A DNA stretch of 64,000 bases from Ohtaekwangia koreensis (GCF_900167975.1 NZ_FUZU01000001.1:1150580-1214579), one strand, 5' to 3'. Counted from the first letter of the stretch, positions 1 to 10,857 are shown. Notes: a model not told the origin generated them from the letters alone. Numbers and translations: made by a program.

Positions 1-750
1 AACCGCAGAGTAAGCATTGTCTGCTGTTTCAGTATCACCACCAATAATAGAGATCCTTCCCTTTTTAGTATAGGCTTTCAGGCGCAGGTTCAGGAGTCGT
101 GCGTAATCATTGTAGCGTTGTGGAATTTCTTCAATGGGCACACGTTGCGTCTTAATAGATGTGCCATCGGAGATAGACTCTTTTTCAATTGCACGTGAAA
201 TAAAATATTTGTCAACACTTTCCAGGATGCTGAGTGCATCGTTACAGAATCCTTGTCCGATCATGGCTTCCGCTTCTGCCAGCGCAATTTTTCCGTTCAG
301 TGCATCGGTCATCTGGTTTGTTTTGGAAAGAAGATCTTTCGCTTTTGCCAGATACTCACGACTGATGCGATAGTTGCCGTAGTCGTTATAAATCTCGGCA
401 ACGTCAATCAATGTATTTGCATAACTGGTGCTGTTATCGCCGTACATCGCCTGACTGCTAGTCAGTGCGTTGGTGAGTGCGTTATCGAATCCCGCTAATA
501 CACCCAGGGCCAGACTGATACGCGCTTCGCGCAAGTATAGTCCAGGCATATAAGCGTTCTGCTGGCCCATTTTCGTGGTAACAGATTTTTTTAACTTTTG
601 CAGGGAACTGTTTGCTTTTGAAAGGCTTCCGCTGGCAAAGTAGGAGTCGATTTTCTGGAGAGACTTATCGAATTTTTTATTTTGACTGAATACAGGCTTG
701 AATGTGATGGCTAAAATCAACGCCAGCACTAAGATCCCGGTTTTCTTCAT
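1..750 (-). CDS. Secreted repeat-type protein, 3' part beyond the left edge
   Basis: An open frame runs from the window edge to an ATG at 750 on the minus strand, so only the N-terminal 250 residues are visible. It starts with a signal peptide (MKKTGILVLALILAITF, then a VFSQ cleavage region). The rest is helical and rich in Ala, Leu and Tyr with phrases such as YNDYGNYRISREYL and AEAMIGQGFCNDAL, which resemble tetratricopeptide-type repeats. A second in-frame ATG at 762 would add four residues, but the signal peptide favours 750. I cannot name a function; a periplasmic or surface protein-interaction role is inference from the repeats only. Confidence 0.6.
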   Translation of the reverse strand, partial: MKKTGILVLALILAITFKPVFSQNKKFDKSLQKIDSYFASGSLSKANSSLQKLKKSVTTKMGQQNAYMPGLYLREARISLALGVLAGFDNALTNALTSSQAMYGDNSTSYANTLIDVAEIYNDYGNYRISREYLAKAKDLLSKTNQMTDALNGKIALAEAEAMIGQGFCNDALSILESVDKYFISRAIEKESISDGTSIKTQRVPIEEIPQRYNDYARLLNLRLKAYTKKGRISIIGGDTETADNAYSAV

Positions 751-924
751 AACTACAGACATTTATACAATTGGACATCTAAGCTACTAAAATCAGTTGG
801 ATTTTCAGGCTCACATAAGTATGGGAGAAAAAAACGCATCGCTTCATTGAAAAAATAATGTTTATGCACTCCTGTTGCAGGCCCTTTGTGCAGAAATTGA
901 AGCGTTTTTAAACAGATCAGAAAC

Positions 925-1839
925 ATGCACGATCATCACGATCACGATCATAATCACCATCACGGGCACGGTCATCACCATCATCACGGTGGAAATATAC
1001 GGGTCGCATTTTGGCTGAATACAGGTTTTGCTATACTTGAATTAATCGGAGGCTTCTACACCAACTCGGTGGCCATTCTTTCCGATGCATTGCATGATCT
1101 GGGCGATAGTCTTTCACTAGGCACAGCGTGGTATTTCGAGCGCAAGTCAAAGCAAAAGCGTGATGCTATATATACCTACGGCTATCAACGATTTTCGCTT
1201 GTAGGGGCTTTTATTAATTCCATTATACTCATCGTTGGTTCGGTACTGATTCTGAAAGAAGCTTTCGGAAGGTTGTTTGCTCCCGAGCAACCCGACACCA
1301 CCGGCATGATGATCTTTGCTGTATTTGGTATTCTTGTAAATGGTGCCGCGATGCTGCGCCTGAAAAAAGGCGAATCCATAAATGAAAAAGTTATATCGCT
1401 TCATTTTCTCGAAGATGTGTTGGGCTGGGCAGCGGTATTGATCGGTAGTATTGTTATGAAATATTTCGATGCTCCTATTATAGATCCATTACTCTCTGTT
1501 TTGATCGCGATTATCATCCTGGTAAATGTATACCGGAACATGCGCGGAGCATTTCAAATTATACTGCAGGGAGTTCCGCATGCTGTATCCGAAGAGAAAG
1601 TAAAGGACGCTTTTAAAAACTTCACGGAGATTGATAGTACACACGATCTTCACATCTGGACGATGGATGGTCAGTATAATATACTTACAACCCACGCTGT
1701 ACTGAAACAGCCCATGGAACCACAGGCGCTGGAGATGGTGAAATCGAAAATAAAAGATGAATTGAAGAAGATAAACATTCATCATGTAACCATCGAGTTT
1801 GAAAACAAAGGACTAGCCTGCGAACATGAATCTCACTAG
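925..1839 (+). CDS. CDF-family divalent cation (zinc-type) efflux transporter
   Basis: A 304-residue inner-membrane cation/proton antiporter of the cation diffusion facilitator family. The N-terminus is very histidine rich (HDHHDHDHNHHHGHGHHHHH), a cytosolic metal-binding tail common in CzcD/ZitB-type exporters. Six membrane segments follow. SDALHDLGDSLSLG in segment 2 carries the HxxxD metal-site pattern, and HFLEDVLGWAAVL in segment 5 carries a second HxxxD pattern. The C-terminal 90 residues form the cytosolic ferredoxin-like domain, ending in a Cys-His patch. Zn, Co or Cd export is expected; the exact metal cannot be read from sequence. It stands alone between unrelated genes. Confidence 0.9.
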   Translation: MHDHHDHDHNHHHGHGHHHHHGGNIRVAFWLNTGFAILELIGGFYTNSVAILSDALHDLGDSLSLGTAWYFERKSKQKRDAIYTYGYQRFSLVGAFINSIILIVGSVLILKEAFGRLFAPEQPDTTGMMIFAVFGILVNGAAMLRLKKGESINEKVISLHFLEDVLGWAAVLIGSIVMKYFDAPIIDPLLSVLIAIIILVNVYRNMRGAFQIILQGVPHAVSEEKVKDAFKNFTEIDSTHDLHIWTMDGQYNILTTHAVLKQPMEPQALEMVKSKIKDELKKINIHHVTIEFENKGLACEHESH

Positions 1840-1943
1840 CAAAGTACCGGTACGGTTATAAGGAATGTCGCTGAGCGGACAAAACGAATTAAACCAAATC
1901 CGTTTGATTCCTGTTTAGCGTATATATACAGAAAAATTGAACT

Positions 1944-2477
1944 ATGCATAAAGTCATTTTAGTCGTCCTGGTTGCCTTTCAGCTTTATTCCTGTACTGGA
2001 AATAGCCAGCCTTCGGAGAAGCAGAAAAAAGAGAAAGCCAAAATGTCAGCGGATACAAACAAAGTGATCAATCGCACTGAAGAAGAATGGAAAGCCATGC
2101 TTACGCCAGAGCAATATTCTGTTCTTCGTGAGAAAGGAACGGATCGTCCATTTACCGGGAAATACTATCTACACAAAGACAACGGTATGTATGTGTGTGC
2201 GGCATGCGGTAACGAACTTTTTACATCCGATATGAAATTCGATTCGGAGTGTGGGTGGCCAAGTTTTGACAAGGAAATTGAAGGTGGAAAAATCAAGAAG
2301 GTGGTGGATCGCTCACACGGTATGGTTAGGACTGAAATTGTATGTGCACGCTGTGGTTCTCACCTCGGACATTTATTTGACGATGGTCCTACCTTGACAG
2401 GACAACGGTATTGTGTGAATTCAACGTCCATCGATTTTACGAAGGATGATAAAAAAGATACGAAGGATAAGAAATAG
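1944..2477 (+). CDS. msrB: Lipoprotein-type peptide-methionine (R)-S-oxide reductase MsrB
   Basis: A 177-residue protein with an N-terminal lipoprotein signal (VAFQLYSC, lipobox Cys about residue 17) followed by a complete MsrB domain. Two zinc CxxC pairs are visible (VCAACG and CARCGSHLGH), and the catalytic cysteine lies in RYCVNSTSIDF. It reduces methionine-R-sulfoxide in proteins, here probably in the periplasm because of the lipid anchor. The last 15 residues are a Lys/Asp-rich tail outside the family fold. It is monocistronic. Confidence 0.93.
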   Translation: MHKVILVVLVAFQLYSCTGNSQPSEKQKKEKAKMSADTNKVINRTEEEWKAMLTPEQYSVLREKGTDRPFTGKYYLHKDNGMYVCAACGNELFTSDMKFDSECGWPSFDKEIEGGKIKKVVDRSHGMVRTEIVCARCGSHLGHLFDDGPTLTGQRYCVNSTSIDFTKDDKKDTKDKK

Positions 2478-2656
2478 CACTTTTTGCTTACAGGTCGCGC
2501 TGTTCATGACAGGTTAAAACCCTTTAAGGATCAGCGAGACCCTTTTTATTTTACCTTCTTTGCGTGATATTCAATATGTAATTAACAACGGATAAGGTTA
2601 CTGCGAATGGATGCAATATATAGGTATATAAAATGACGTTGCTACTGTACATTAAT

Positions 2657-3259
2657 TTAATAGGTGGAATTAAATAAATTTTTAAGGAATTCCTCTTTTT
2701 GAAATTTCTCGATTGTATTAGAATAAAGATCGGAATATACCATGAGTTCTTTCTGTTCGATATGATATCTTATTAGGAAATTGTGATATGCTTTTTTACG
2801 GATATCATCAGGTTGCCCTGTTATGCCTATATCATAGTCGATAAAAGCGAGTTCAGTGAATATTAGAATGCGATTATTGTCTAATAAGCAAGTGTGTATT
2901 ATTCTGTAGTTGCCCAACGTAGTTAAGCTTCGGATATAGTTTAATACGAGGTTAAATCCATCTGCAGTTAAGTTAGGGGTTTTGTTGTAAGGCATATCAA
3001 GTGATAGTGAATATTCCTCTGCCTTTAGTGGATTCTTAATGATGTCATTTATAGTTTTTTGGTTGGAAATTTTGCTGACAACGAACAAGCCTGTTCTAAA
3101 CACAACGAAAAGTACTCCTCCAATAACAACTGTAGCTACGGTTAGTAGCTTATAAAATACAAAATCTGTTATGTCTGGATCAAAAATATCCTTTGTCACT
3201 TTTTCAGTACAAGATGTAACGAATATGAGCAGAGTAAACAGGTTGACTTTTTTATTCAC
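2657..3259 (-). CDS. Hypothetical lipoprotein with one membrane segment
   Basis: A 200-residue protein I do not recognise. It begins with a lipoprotein-like leader (LLIFVTSC) and has a strongly hydrophobic stretch around residues 35-60 (FYKLLTVATVVIGGVLFVVF). A mixed soluble domain with many Tyr, Ile and Asn follows. The gene is more AT-rich than its neighbours and may be a recent acquisition or a fast-evolving accessory gene. The flanking sequence holds no clear promoter or terminator. Confidence 0.6.
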   Translation of the reverse strand: MNKKVNLFTLLIFVTSCTEKVTKDIFDPDITDFVFYKLLTVATVVIGGVLFVVFRTGLFVVSKISNQKTINDIIKNPLKAEEYSLSLDMPYNKTPNLTADGFNLVLNYIRSLTTLGNYRIIHTCLLDNNRILIFTELAFIDYDIGITGQPDDIRKKAYHNFLIRYHIEQKELMVYSDLYSNTIEKFQKEEFLKNLFNSTY

Positions 3260-3312
3260 AGACTCTTAACTAAAAAGTCGGTTAACAAGATGTTTTGCTA
3301 ACCTGCTATATA

Positions 3313-6300
3313 TTATTGATCAATAAGCTTTTTGAGGATTTCTTTTGCAGCTTCTGTAATTACAGTGCCGGGACCGAAAATAAATGACACCCCGGATTTA
3401 TATAGATAGTCATAGTCCTGTTGGGGAATCACTCCTCCTGCAACAACCATAATATCAGGTCTGCCAATTTTCTTCAGAGCCTCTATAAGTTCAGGTACAA
3501 GTGTCTTGTGTCCACCGGCAAGGCTGGATGCACCTACTATATGTACATCATTTTCTGCGGCTTGCATGGCCACTTCGTCCGGTGTTTGAAAAAGAGGCCC
3601 TATATCAACATCAAAGCCGAGATCGGCAAAGCTTGTTGCAATTACTTTCGCGCCACGATCGTGACCATCCTGGCCCATCTTGGCCACGAGTATACGTGGC
3701 CGTCTTCCGTCCAGTTCAGCAAAGTGATCGGAGAGGGCACGAGCTTCTTCAAATTCTTTCTGACTTTTCATTTCTCCTGAATATACTCCTGAGATAGACC
3801 GGATGGTAGCTTTATATCTTCCGAATACTTTTTCTAACGCTGAAGATATTTCTCCCAACGTTGCGCGCTTGCGAGCCGCGTCTACAGCAAGTTCAAGTAA
3901 ATTTCCGGTTCCACTTTCGGCACTGCGTGTCAGCGCTTGTAACGCAGCTTCTACGTCTTCTGCATTACGTTCTGCACGTAATGTTTGCAGACGAGCCACT
4001 TGTTCATTGCGCACCGCTGTATTATCTACTTCTAAAATATCAAGTATAGCTTTCTCATCGGTCTGGAATTTATTGACGCCAACAATTACATCCCGGCCTG
4101 AATCAATGCGCGCTTGCTTGGCAGCCGCGGCTTGTTCGATGCGCATCTTCGGTATACCACTCTCGATCGCTTTCGTCATGCCACCTAACGCTTCAACTTC
4201 TTCAATAAGCTCCCAGGCCTTTTCAGCAAGTTCTGCTGTCAGGCTCTCTATATAGTATGATCCTCCTGCAGGGTCTACTACTTTTGTTACATCGGTTTCT
4301 TTTTCAATGAAGAGTTGTGTGTTGCGTGCAATGCGTGCAGAGAAGTCTGTTGGTAATGCAATTGCCTCATCAAGAGAGTTGGTGTGCAATGACTGCGTTC
4401 CGCCTACTATAGCAGCCAATGCTTCTATATAGGTACGCGTTACATTGTTATATGGATCTTGCTCTGTCAAGCTCCAGCCTGAAGTCTGGCAATGTGTTCG
4501 CAATGCCATTGACTTTGGATTTTTAGGATTGAATTGCTTCACTACATACGACCAGAGCAATCTGCCGGCACGCATCTTGGCAATCTCCATAAAGAAGTTC
4601 ATACCAATTCCCCAGAAGAAGGAGAGACGTGGTGCGAAGTCATCGATCGCTATACCTGCTTTTAAACCGGTACGGATATACTCTAATCCATCTGCAATGG
4701 TATAGGCTAATTCTATATGTGCAGGAGCCCCGGCTTCGTGCATGTGATACCCGCTGATGCTGATGGAATTGAACTTCGGCATGTGCTTGGAAGTATATTC
4801 AAATATATCCGCGACAATTTTCATGGAAGGTGCGGGAGGGTATATATAGGTATTCCTCACCATGAACTCTTTTAAAATATCATTTTGAATCGTACCACTG
4901 AGCTGTTGTGGCTTTACACCTTGTTCTTCTGCGGCAACAATATAGAATGCCATGATTGGTAACACGGCACCATTCATCGTCATCGATACGGACATTTTAT
5001 CAAGCGGAATCTGGTCGAATAAGATCTTCATGTCCAATACCGAATCGATAGCAACTCCTGCTTTACCAACATCGCCTGTTACACGGGCGTGGTCAGAATC
5101 ATAACCACGATGTGTTGCAAGATCAAAAGCTACCGAGAGACCGCGTTGACCTGCTGCTAAATTTCTGCGGTAAAAAGCGTTCGACTCCGTTGCTGTAGAG
5201 AAGCCTGCATACTGACGGATTGTCCACGGTTTGATAGTATACATCGAAGCATACGGTCCGCGCAGGTAAGGAGGTATACCGGCGGTATACCCTATATGTG
5301 TAAGGTGTTCTGTATCAACTTTAGTATAGGATGGTTTTACTTCTATTTTTTCAGGACTGATCCATCCTTCATTGGTTCGCTTGGTTGGTTCGGGTTCTTT
5401 TCCAAAGGGCGATTGATCGGGTATATGTTTACTGTGTGTAGTAAAATTCTTCCAGGCTGCTTCCGCGAAAGCGTGTACCATATCTTCCAATATATAGGCA
5501 CCGGCAAATGCATCACTTACTTTATCGAGGTGCGATTCTTCGCGCAGTATAGTGGATACGTTGCGACTGATCCTGCTCATCATGGAATTGTTTTCATCTT
5601 CGGCATGAATTGTAAGCGAGTCACAGCCTCCAAGCACAGCACTCATCGCAACAGATGTTCCTTTCAACATGTTGCCGTGCGGCTGAAAACGTTCCTCGGT
5701 AAATACTTCGGAGCGTGCGTGAATGTGCAGGTCGGAAGCACTGAAATCGCGAATAGATAATATTTGTATGACGCGATGCCACAAGAAACGAAGCGTTTTT
5801 AGCTTGGCTATCTCCTGTAGAAAATTTTTACCTATAGGTATAGAGAAAGCAATTTGATGGACAGCAGTGGAGTTATGTATACCTTCACCTTTTAGCGTAT
5901 CAAGAATTTTTACACCTTCCAGAAGAGCACGCGTGATTTCCTCAACAGGCGTCTCGGTGGAAAGAATTACTCCGAATGGGCGAATTTTTTTCTGAGAAGA
6001 AAATAAAGCTGAGACAGCTTTATAGTTTGTTGGTTGATTCTTCAAGAATATATTTCCGGTCAGTGAATCCGTTAGGAAACCTCTTTTCGATATATACTCT
6101 GAAAGGTGTGTAACAAGTTGCTCACTGTTCAGTATATATGAAACCGAACAGTACGGCCAATCTATTCCTTGTAAAAGCGCATTGAAATCAATAGTTGAAT
6201 GATCGGAGAGATCAAATACAACGCCATCTGCGCCCTGCGATAAATATTGTAATGCCGACGTATTGGCTGTCGCTACATTGGTTACACGGATGCTGGGAGA

Positions 6301-6537
6301 ATTTAACCAGTAACGTGGCCCGGCAAACAAGGTACACGATGGAGAAAGACTGAAAGCAGTGGAGGGTGTATTGCTGGAATCATAATATGGCTTGAATATC
6401 AAACCATTAGCATTTGTCCAGGATAGTGCGCTAACGTCTTTCCCTTCATTCTCGAGTGAAGCTGCCCGTTGCCAATCTTCATTTTTAGTTTGAGGAAAAA
6501 TTTCCTGTAATAAATCACGGAATTTTTTTTCAGCCAT
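3313..6537 (-). CDS. Methylmalonyl-CoA mutase, MutA-like N-terminus fused to MutB
   Basis: A 1074-residue protein. Residues about 1-370 resemble the small (MutA) subunit barrel. Residues about 395-920 are the catalytic MutB barrel ([44 protein letters not shown]). Residues about 940-1074 are the cobalamin domain with the DxHxxG ligand motif ([11 protein letters not shown]). It interconverts methylmalonyl-CoA and succinyl-CoA. Most Bacteroidota carry separate MutA (~620 aa) and MutB (~715 aa); here both barrels are in one chain and the cobalamin domain of the MutA half is missing. Only one B12 site per polypeptide is therefore expected. Confidence 0.9.
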   Translation of the reverse strand: MAEKKFRDLLQEIFPQTKNEDWQRAASLENEGKDVSALSWTNANGLIFKPYYDSSNTPSTAFSLSPSCTLFAGPRYWLNSPSIRVTNVATANTSALQYLSQGADGVVFDLSDHSTIDFNALLQGIDWPYCSVSYILNSEQLVTHLSEYISKRGFLTDSLTGNIFLKNQPTNYKAVSALFSSQKKIRPFGVILSTETPVEEITRALLEGVKILDTLKGEGIHNSTAVHQIAFSIPIGKNFLQEIAKLKTLRFLWHRVIQILSIRDFSASDLHIHARSEVFTEERFQPHGNMLKGTSVAMSAVLGGCDSLTIHAEDENNSMMSRISRNVSTILREESHLDKVSDAFAGAYILEDMVHAFAEAAWKNFTTHSKHIPDQSPFGKEPEPTKRTNEGWISPEKIEVKPSYTKVDTEHLTHIGYTAGIPPYLRGPYASMYTIKPWTIRQYAGFSTATESNAFYRRNLAAGQRGLSVAFDLATHRGYDSDHARVTGDVGKAGVAIDSVLDMKILFDQIPLDKMSVSMTMNGAVLPIMAFYIVAAEEQGVKPQQLSGTIQNDILKEFMVRNTYIYPPAPSMKIVADIFEYTSKHMPKFNSISISGYHMHEAGAPAHIELAYTIADGLEYIRTGLKAGIAIDDFAPRLSFFWGIGMNFFMEIAKMRAGRLLWSYVVKQFNPKNPKSMALRTHCQTSGWSLTEQDPYNNVTRTYIEALAAIVGGTQSLHTNSLDEAIALPTDFSARIARNTQLFIEKETDVTKVVDPAGGSYYIESLTAELAEKAWELIEEVEALGGMTKAIESGIPKMRIEQAAAAKQARIDSGRDVIVGVNKFQTDEKAILDILEVDNTAVRNEQVARLQTLRAERNAEDVEAALQALTRSAESGTGNLLELAVDAARKRATLGEISSALEKVFGRYKATIRSISGVYSGEMKSQKEFEEARALSDHFAELDGRRPRILVAKMGQDGHDRGAKVIATSFADLGFDVDIGPLFQTPDEVAMQAAENDVHIVGASSLAGGHKTLVPELIEALKKIGRPDIMVVAGGVIPQQDYDYLYKSGVSFIFGPGTVITEAAKEILKKLIDQ

Positions 6538-6730
6538 ATTTAAAGCAATTCAACCCAATTTTACTTAAGTTTTTACCAACCTCTTGCGTTTTAATTTTAA
6601 TATTTTTGGAAGCACATTTTTTTCTGAAAAATCAAGGAGAACGCGACTTGTTTTCTTAAGCTCTTTTTTTACATCTTTGTCTCCCTTTCTCTAAAAGGAA
6701 ACTGAAAATCCTAACAAATTCAGAGCTTAA

Positions 6731-8158
6731 ATGGAAGTCACAAGTGGTACAGTATGGAACGATTGTCTTGAAGTAATTCGCGAGAATGTAGGCGAAGAGA
6801 ACTTCAATACGTGGTTCAAACCAATCGCCCCTCTTCGTGTGGATGGCGATGTGCTCACTATTCAGGTGCCTTCTCAGTTTTTTTACGAGTGGCTGGAAGA
6901 TAATTATGTTCCCGTGCTCAAAAAAGCAATTCACACGGTACTCGGTCCAACGGGACGGCTGGAGTATTCCGTTGTTGTTGATAGCGGTGATAAGCAAACA
7001 CCACCTGTATCGGTAAGTTATCCGGTAAACGGAGCCGGTAACAGAAGAAGCGCTGTTAATGGAAATGCTTTTGGTTCTGACGATTATTCTCCATTTACCT
7101 ATAAAGCACTTAACCCTCAAACGGTTAACTCCCGGTTAAACACAACCTATACCTTCGATAACTTTGTAGAAGGAGATTGTAATCGCCTTGCGCGCTCTGC
7201 AGGTTTGGCGGTTGCTAAAAAGCCAGGCGTTACTTCGTTTAACCCTTTGATGCTTTACGGAGGTGTGGGTGTTGGTAAAACTCACCTCGTGCAGGCTATT
7301 GGTAATGATATCAAGAACAACATGCCCAGCAAGGTAGTGTTGTATATCGATCAGAATGATTTTACAACGCAGTTCCTGAACGCACTGCAAAATCATAAAG
7401 TACAAGAGTTTCAAAACTTTTATCTCCAGGTTGACTTATTGATATTGGATGATGTGCAGTTTCTTGCCGGTCGTGAAAAGACGCAGGAGATGTTCTTCCA
7501 TATCTTTAATCAATTACACCAGTCGGGCAAGCAGATCATCATGACCAGTGATTGTCCGCCACGTGATATGAAAGGTTTCCAGGAAAGATTACTGTCACGC
7601 TTCAAGTGGGGATTGACAGCAGATTTACAGGAACCTGATTTTGAAACGAAGCTGGCCATCATCAATCGTAAAATGCTGGCGGATGGCATTCAGATTCCAA
7701 CCGAAGTGTCTGAATACCTAGCGTATAGTGTTGATACCAACCTTCGCGATATGGAAGGTGTGTTGAACTCGCTGATCTTCCACGCTACGTTGTTGAAAAA
7801 AGAAATAGACCTCGAGCTGGCAAAAGAAGTTCTCAAGAATATAATTAAAGAAATTCAGTCTGACGTTAGCGTTGATTTTATTCAGAAGACTGTTTCAGAA
7901 TATTTTAAAGTCGATCTCGATGCCATGAAAGGCAAAGTAAAAAAACGCGAGATCGTAATTCCCCGGCAGGTAGCCATGTATTTCTGCAAGCGCTATACAC
8001 AACTTACCCTGGCGTTGATCGGAGAAAATTTTGGAGGCCGTGATCACAGTACAGTGATTCACGCACTGGAATCTGTAGAAGACATGATGAAAACAGATCC
8101 AAACTTCAAAGCTTCTGTTGAAGAGCTCGGTAAGAAGTTGAAACTACGCGTTAGTTAA
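6731..8158 (+). CDS. dnaA: Chromosomal replication initiator DnaA
   Basis: A 475-residue, full-length DnaA. Domain I is residues 1-85 (WNDCLEVIRENVGEENFNTW), followed by a Ser/Asn-rich linker to about 130. The AAA+ domain has Walker A GGVGVGKTH and Walker B LLILDDVQF. The C-terminal DNA-binding domain carries the signature GGRDHSTVIHA. It opens the chromosomal origin and regulates its own synthesis. I found no cluster of DnaA boxes (TTATCCACA type) in the flanking 190 and 130 bases, so oriC is probably not here, and the neighbours are not dnaN or recF. Confidence 0.97.
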   Translation: MEVTSGTVWNDCLEVIRENVGEENFNTWFKPIAPLRVDGDVLTIQVPSQFFYEWLEDNYVPVLKKAIHTVLGPTGRLEYSVVVDSGDKQTPPVSVSYPVNGAGNRRSAVNGNAFGSDDYSPFTYKALNPQTVNSRLNTTYTFDNFVEGDCNRLARSAGLAVAKKPGVTSFNPLMLYGGVGVGKTHLVQAIGNDIKNNMPSKVVLYIDQNDFTTQFLNALQNHKVQEFQNFYLQVDLLILDDVQFLAGREKTQEMFFHIFNQLHQSGKQIIMTSDCPPRDMKGFQERLLSRFKWGLTADLQEPDFETKLAIINRKMLADGIQIPTEVSEYLAYSVDTNLRDMEGVLNSLIFHATLLKKEIDLELAKEVLKNIIKEIQSDVSVDFIQKTVSEYFKVDLDAMKGKVKKREIVIPRQVAMYFCKRYTQLTLALIGENFGGRDHSTVIHALESVEDMMKTDPNFKASVEELGKKLKLRVS

Positions 8159-8285
8159 TATAGTCGTTATTCGTAGTGTGCTTTTGCGTTGCTGATTGTG
8201 GATGCTGCAAAGTATATATTGAAATCACTTCGTGTGGGCTTTGATATTCGTAACGGAATGTAACAACTAACAATAACGTTTTCTT

Positions 8286-9032
8286 CTAGCGTCCTTCAAT
8301 CCAAAGTCTGAATTCAGGCGCAGTCTCCTTGCTCACATATACTTCTTCCTTCATTTCGGGATTTAGAAAAACTCTGATCTTCCCGTTATCCGGTTTAAAC
8401 CGTTCGATCGATTTAAGATTGGCTATATATTTACGATTGAGCCTGAAAAAGCTTTTAGGATCAACATCAGCTTCCAACTCTGCCAGGTTTTTATCGAGGA
8501 TCAATTGACGTCCGCTGAAGTCTTTTGCAAATACAATTTTATGCTCGGTATAGAAGTACGCGACTTCACCGATATCCAATGCCACAAACTCAGTTCCTTT
8601 CTTTGCTATAATTCTGTTTCGAGTGGGAGCAGGTATAGGTTGAATGAGTTTCAAAATATTTTCATGGAGAAAGTGTGTACGTAGCGTTGCTATTTTCTCC
8701 AGCGAACGTTTTAACTTTTCTTCAGTAATAGGCTTCAGTAAATAATCAATAGAATTGAATTCGAAACTTTCCAGCAGATATTTATCATACGCAGTAGTAA
8801 AAATTACCGGAAACTTTACAGGATATCGTCTGAAGATTTCGAAAGAGTGATCATCGGAAAGCTGAATGTCAACAAAAGCAAGATCGGGTGAGGGGTTTTG
8901 TGATAGCCACTGAATGGAGTCTTTTACACTGCTAAGTTTCGCCAGTATAGATATAGATTTATCCAATGAAATCAACATGGCTTCCAGTTTTGCCTTGGCG
9001 AGGAGTTCATCTTCAATAATAATAACGTTCAT
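8286..9032 (-). CDS. LytTR-family response regulator
   Basis: A 248-residue response regulator. The receiver domain occupies residues 1-115: acidic residues in IIEDELLAKAK, phosphoacceptor Asp in LAFVDIQLSD, Thr in FTTAYDKY, Lys in DYLLKPI. A LytTR DNA-binding domain follows at about 145-248 (FFRLNRKYIANLKSIERFKPDNGKI). It is transcribed 26 bases after the sensor kinase at 9059-10135 and is its expected partner. Such AlgR/LytR pairs in Bacteroidota usually act on a few local promoters; the target here is unknown. Confidence 0.92.
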   Translation of the reverse strand: MNVIIIEDELLAKAKLEAMLISLDKSISILAKLSSVKDSIQWLSQNPSPDLAFVDIQLSDDHSFEIFRRYPVKFPVIFTTAYDKYLLESFEFNSIDYLLKPITEEKLKRSLEKIATLRTHFLHENILKLIQPIPAPTRNRIIAKKGTEFVALDIGEVAYFYTEHKIVFAKDFSGRQLILDKNLAELEADVDPKSFFRLNRKYIANLKSIERFKPDNGKIRVFLNPEMKEEVYVSKETAPEFRLWIEGR

Positions 9033-9058
9033 GGTGGTAAATGCTTGCAGTACTAAAT

Positions 9059-10135
9059 TTAGTTTGATAAAGGTATAAGTGGGAGCGCGACATTGAATTT
9101 TCCATTTTCATTCCTGGTATATATACCTTTCCCGGTAATAATCTTGAAGCGTTCATCCAGATTCTTAAGACCAATTTTTGATGAATGTTGAATGCTGCGC
9201 TTGGGTTGAATCTTATTGCTGATCGTTAATATACCATTCGTAATGGAAAGTGAAACCAGCAGAGGATCGCGTTCAGAGATTTCATTGTGTTTTACCGCAT
9301 TCTCGAGTGCTACGAATGCTGATATAGGAGGGATAAGATATTCTTTAGTCGTTGTGCCATTAAAGCTTTTTTGGATGTCCAATGCTTGTCCAAAACGAAG
9401 TTTTAAAAGTGCTGCGTATTTCTCCATAAAATTGAATTCATCTTCGAGGAGAACCAGTGTTCTTTCTTTTTGTGCTAATATATACCGGTATACATCCGCC
9501 AGGTTCTCCGTGAATAATATTGCTTTCGATGTATCTGTACTGATCAGATACGAAAGGCTGTTCAGCGAGTTGAACATGAAGTGCGGATCGATTTGATTCT
9601 TCAAGGCTTCCAACTCGGCTTCCGCTTTAGCGCGCGATAACTCGGCGTTTTTTACCTGTTCGCTTTGTTGCTCCTTTACCATGAACACCGTTTCATATAC
9701 ATGTATCACGAACAATACACAGATAACATTTACAAGGGCAACTATGAGGATGGTATCCCAATGTATAAAATCAAAACCAGCCCACCGATACCACATACAA
9801 ATCCACGCAATGGTAAGCGGTGTGGTATAGAAAATGTTATTCATGAAAAGCAGTATGAGCTTTTCAATGGGCTTGTCGAACCACGTAAACCGCTTGCGTG
9901 TCCGAAACATCAGGTAACGATTTCCCTGCCAGATTATCGCAGCAAGTAAAATGAAAAAGATATAGCCTGCCCAGTATTTACCATCACGGTAAGTGAGATC
10001 TCCGAAGATTCCCGTAACGTTAGGGATCACAATTCCGAAGAAAGGGATGCCAATGAGCCGAATCGTTTTATCGTTCAACTCCACCTCCGGTAATTCGGAT
10101 TCATCAGGATGTATATCTTTTCCGGTTGAGGTCAT
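9059..10135 (-). CDS. Sensor histidine kinase, LytS/YehU type (His_kinase family)
   Basis: A 358-residue membrane kinase. Four hydrophobic segments lie in the first ~170 residues (YWAGYIFFILLAAIIW, NIFYTTPLTIAWICMW, ILIVALVNVICVLFVIHVY). A short coiled coil (ELSRAKAEAELEALKNQ) leads into the phosphoacceptor box IDPHFMFNSLNSLSYL typical of the His_kinase (PF06580) family. The C-terminal ATPase domain has ALENAVKHN as the N-box. There is no periplasmic sensor domain, so the membrane bundle itself may sense. It forms an operon with the LytTR regulator downstream. Confidence 0.9.
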   Translation of the reverse strand: MTSTGKDIHPDESELPEVELNDKTIRLIGIPFFGIVIPNVTGIFGDLTYRDGKYWAGYIFFILLAAIIWQGNRYLMFRTRKRFTWFDKPIEKLILLFMNNIFYTTPLTIAWICMWYRWAGFDFIHWDTILIVALVNVICVLFVIHVYETVFMVKEQQSEQVKNAELSRAKAEAELEALKNQIDPHFMFNSLNSLSYLISTDTSKAILFTENLADVYRYILAQKERTLVLLEDEFNFMEKYAALLKLRFGQALDIQKSFNGTTTKEYLIPPISAFVALENAVKHNEISERDPLLVSLSITNGILTISNKIQPKRSIQHSSKIGLKNLDERFKIITGKGIYTRNENGKFNVALPLIPLSN

Positions 10136-10344
10136 GGAAGTGCCGCTTCAGTAATTCATTTCGGTTTTGCGTGTATAAAGTTCACAATTTCAGAGCGTAG
10201 TTCAATGTTCTGAAGGGTAAGTATAAAACAAAACGATTAATGCAGTACATTGAATCAAGGAAGACTGTAATTGTAATATATCTATTATAACGCATCACCC
10301 TATATTTCTTTATATAACTAACCACCTACCTAAATAATTAGAAT

Positions 10345-10740
10345 ATGGACATTAATTACTGGGCTATTCTCGCAGCAGCCGTTTCAACCTTTGTAATCGG
10401 AGGCATCTGGTATTCACCTGCAGTCTTTGGTAAAGCATGGATGCGTGAAAACGGATTTACAGAAGAGAGCATGAAGAATGCAAACATGGTAAAGATTTTT
10501 GGACTGGCATTTTTACTTGGATTGATTGCAGCGGTTAACCTTGCCATGTTTATGGGACCCGAAGATAAACCTGAGATGGGCGCCTTGTGGGGTTTTCTGG
10601 CAGGCTTTGGCTGGGTTGCAACCTTTGTGGGCACACATTACCTCTTCGAAAGAAAATCATTCACACTGTTTTTGATTAATGCCGGATACAGCATTGTAGC
10701 ACTTACAGTGATGGGTGTGATCATCGCTGCCTGGAAATAG
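10345..10740 (+). CDS. DUF1761-family membrane protein
   Basis: A 131-residue protein with four predicted membrane helices: residues about 5-25 (WAILAAAVSTFVIGGIWY), 50-70, 80-100 and 108-130. The WYSPAVFGKAW phrase after helix 1 is characteristic of DUF1761. The molecular function of the family is not established. It sits alone between the two-component pair and nuoA, in the same orientation as nuoA but 117 bases away. Confidence 0.8.
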   Translation: MDINYWAILAAAVSTFVIGGIWYSPAVFGKAWMRENGFTEESMKNANMVKIFGLAFLLGLIAAVNLAMFMGPEDKPEMGALWGFLAGFGWVATFVGTHYLFERKSFTLFLINAGYSIVALTVMGVIIAAWK

Positions 10741-10837
10741 TAACGTCAGATATTAATGAAGAACTATCAGGAGAACTGCTGATGCATTCTCCTGATCACT
10801 CTATTCAACAAAAGCAGAAAGAATTAACTTCTTGTTA

Positions 10838-10845
10838 TATATTTG
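10838..10845 (+). promoter_or_regulatory. Candidate -7 element for nuoAB
   Basis: TATATTTG matches the Bacteroidota TAnnTTTG -7 consensus. It lies 12 bases before the nuoA start codon, which would leave a leader of only about five to seven bases. The short leader makes this uncertain. Confidence 0.4.
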
Positions 10846-10857
10846 GTTTCATAAATT

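Noticed and set aside
6541-8285. Replication origin beside dnaA
   Set aside because: No cluster of DnaA boxes or AT-rich unwinding repeats seen in either flank, and neighbouring genes are not origin-linked.
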